Source: Thermofilaceae archaeon
Lineage (GTDB): Archaea; Thermoproteota; Thermoprotei; Thermofilales; Thermofilaceae
Assembly: GCA_027017025.1 (NCBI GenBank)
Contig: JALURH010000078.1
Span: forward strand, 1-5,080
DNA length: 5,080 nucleotides
Direction: 5' to 3'
Part shown: positions 4,921 through 5,080 of the stretch, piece by piece
How positions within the stretch are numbered: the stretch's first letter is position 1
Layout of the letters: the number at the start of each line of letters is the position of its first letter
Notes under the pieces: generated by a model
Told to the model about the DNA's origin: nothing
Seen by the model: only the letters and a program-made list of their open reading frames with translations
Databases searched by the model: none
Position numbers and translations under genes: made by a program

Positions 4921-5080
4921 TTAGAGTATATCTACAATAAACCTACCGTTCTCATATATCAGGTCCCCATCGGCGTAGACCCTGGAGTCCTTCATGTCTC
5001 TAATCATATCCCAGTGTATTGCACTAACGTTTTTTCCTCCACACTCGGGATACGCTGCTCCAAGAGCTAAGTGAATTGTT
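4921..5080 (-). CDS. M29-family metallo-aminopeptidase (aminopeptidase T type), C-terminal part
   Basis: On the minus strand an open frame enters from the right edge and stops at TAA 4921-4923, giving the last 52 residues or so. The order HLALGAAYPECGG then NVSAIHWDMIRDM then YADGDLIYENGRF is the C-terminal signature of the M29 (AmpS/AmpT/PepS) aminopeptidases. The family's metal-binding residues are visible: the His of HLALG, a Tyr seven residues later, and the His and Asp of HWD. These enzymes remove N-terminal residues from peptides in the cytoplasm with two metal ions. The loop between Tyr and HWD is about 12 residues shorter than in bacterial members, as I recall them. The start and the other metal ligands lie outside the window. 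A minus-strand T-run (4909-4914) just past the stop may terminate it. Confidence 0.87.
   Translation of the reverse strand, partial: TIHLALGAAYPECGGKNVSAIHWDMIRDMKDSRVYADGDLIYENGRFIVDIL

Overview
The window reads as hyperthermophilic Crenarchaeota (Thermoproteota), most like Desulfurococcales or a relative. Arginine is mostly AGG/AGA and isoleucine and leucine are often ATA and CTA. AT-rich TATA-type promoter elements sit in the gaps. The uracil phosphoribosyltransferase is of the archaeal type, the MoaA is of an archaeal type, and there is an archaeal C/D box sRNA. The genus cannot be fixed from the sequence alone.

Layout from left to right. (1) 2-1255 (+): the 3' part of a DUF234-type archaeal ATPase gene whose N-terminus and Walker A lie outside the window. 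(2) 1256-1748: a gene-poor gap with a short C-terminal gene remnant on the minus strand (1324-1422), a GC-rich patch and short repeats. (3) 1749-2396 (+): upp, uracil salvage. (4) 2401-3426 (-): moaA, first step of molybdenum/tungsten cofactor synthesis, convergent with upp and only 4 bases away. (5) 3427-4045: the most interesting non-coding stretch. It holds the moaA promoter region, a well-formed C/D box 2'-O-methylation guide RNA with its own TATA box (boxes at 3530-3577), a long hairpin (3593-3621), and a structured GC-rich block at 3729-3810. That block follows a short reading frame that looks like the tail of a TnpB gene, and I interpret the pair as the decayed right end of an IS200/IS605-type element. 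(6) 4046-4330 and 4500-4889 (+): two small membrane proteins. The second has a likely structured leader or small RNA in front of it (4428-4470). (7) 4921-5080 (-): the C-terminal end of an M29-family aminopeptidase running off the right edge.

The genes do not form one pathway. They are single housekeeping genes (pyrimidine salvage, cofactor synthesis, peptide turnover, rRNA/tRNA modification) separated by gaps with signs of past insertion and decay. I see no CRISPR array, no tRNA or rRNA, and no clear multi-gene defence system. The best candidates for undescribed biology are the guide RNA with unassigned targets, the TnpB/omega-RNA-like remnant beside it, and the hairpin leader of the 4500 gene.
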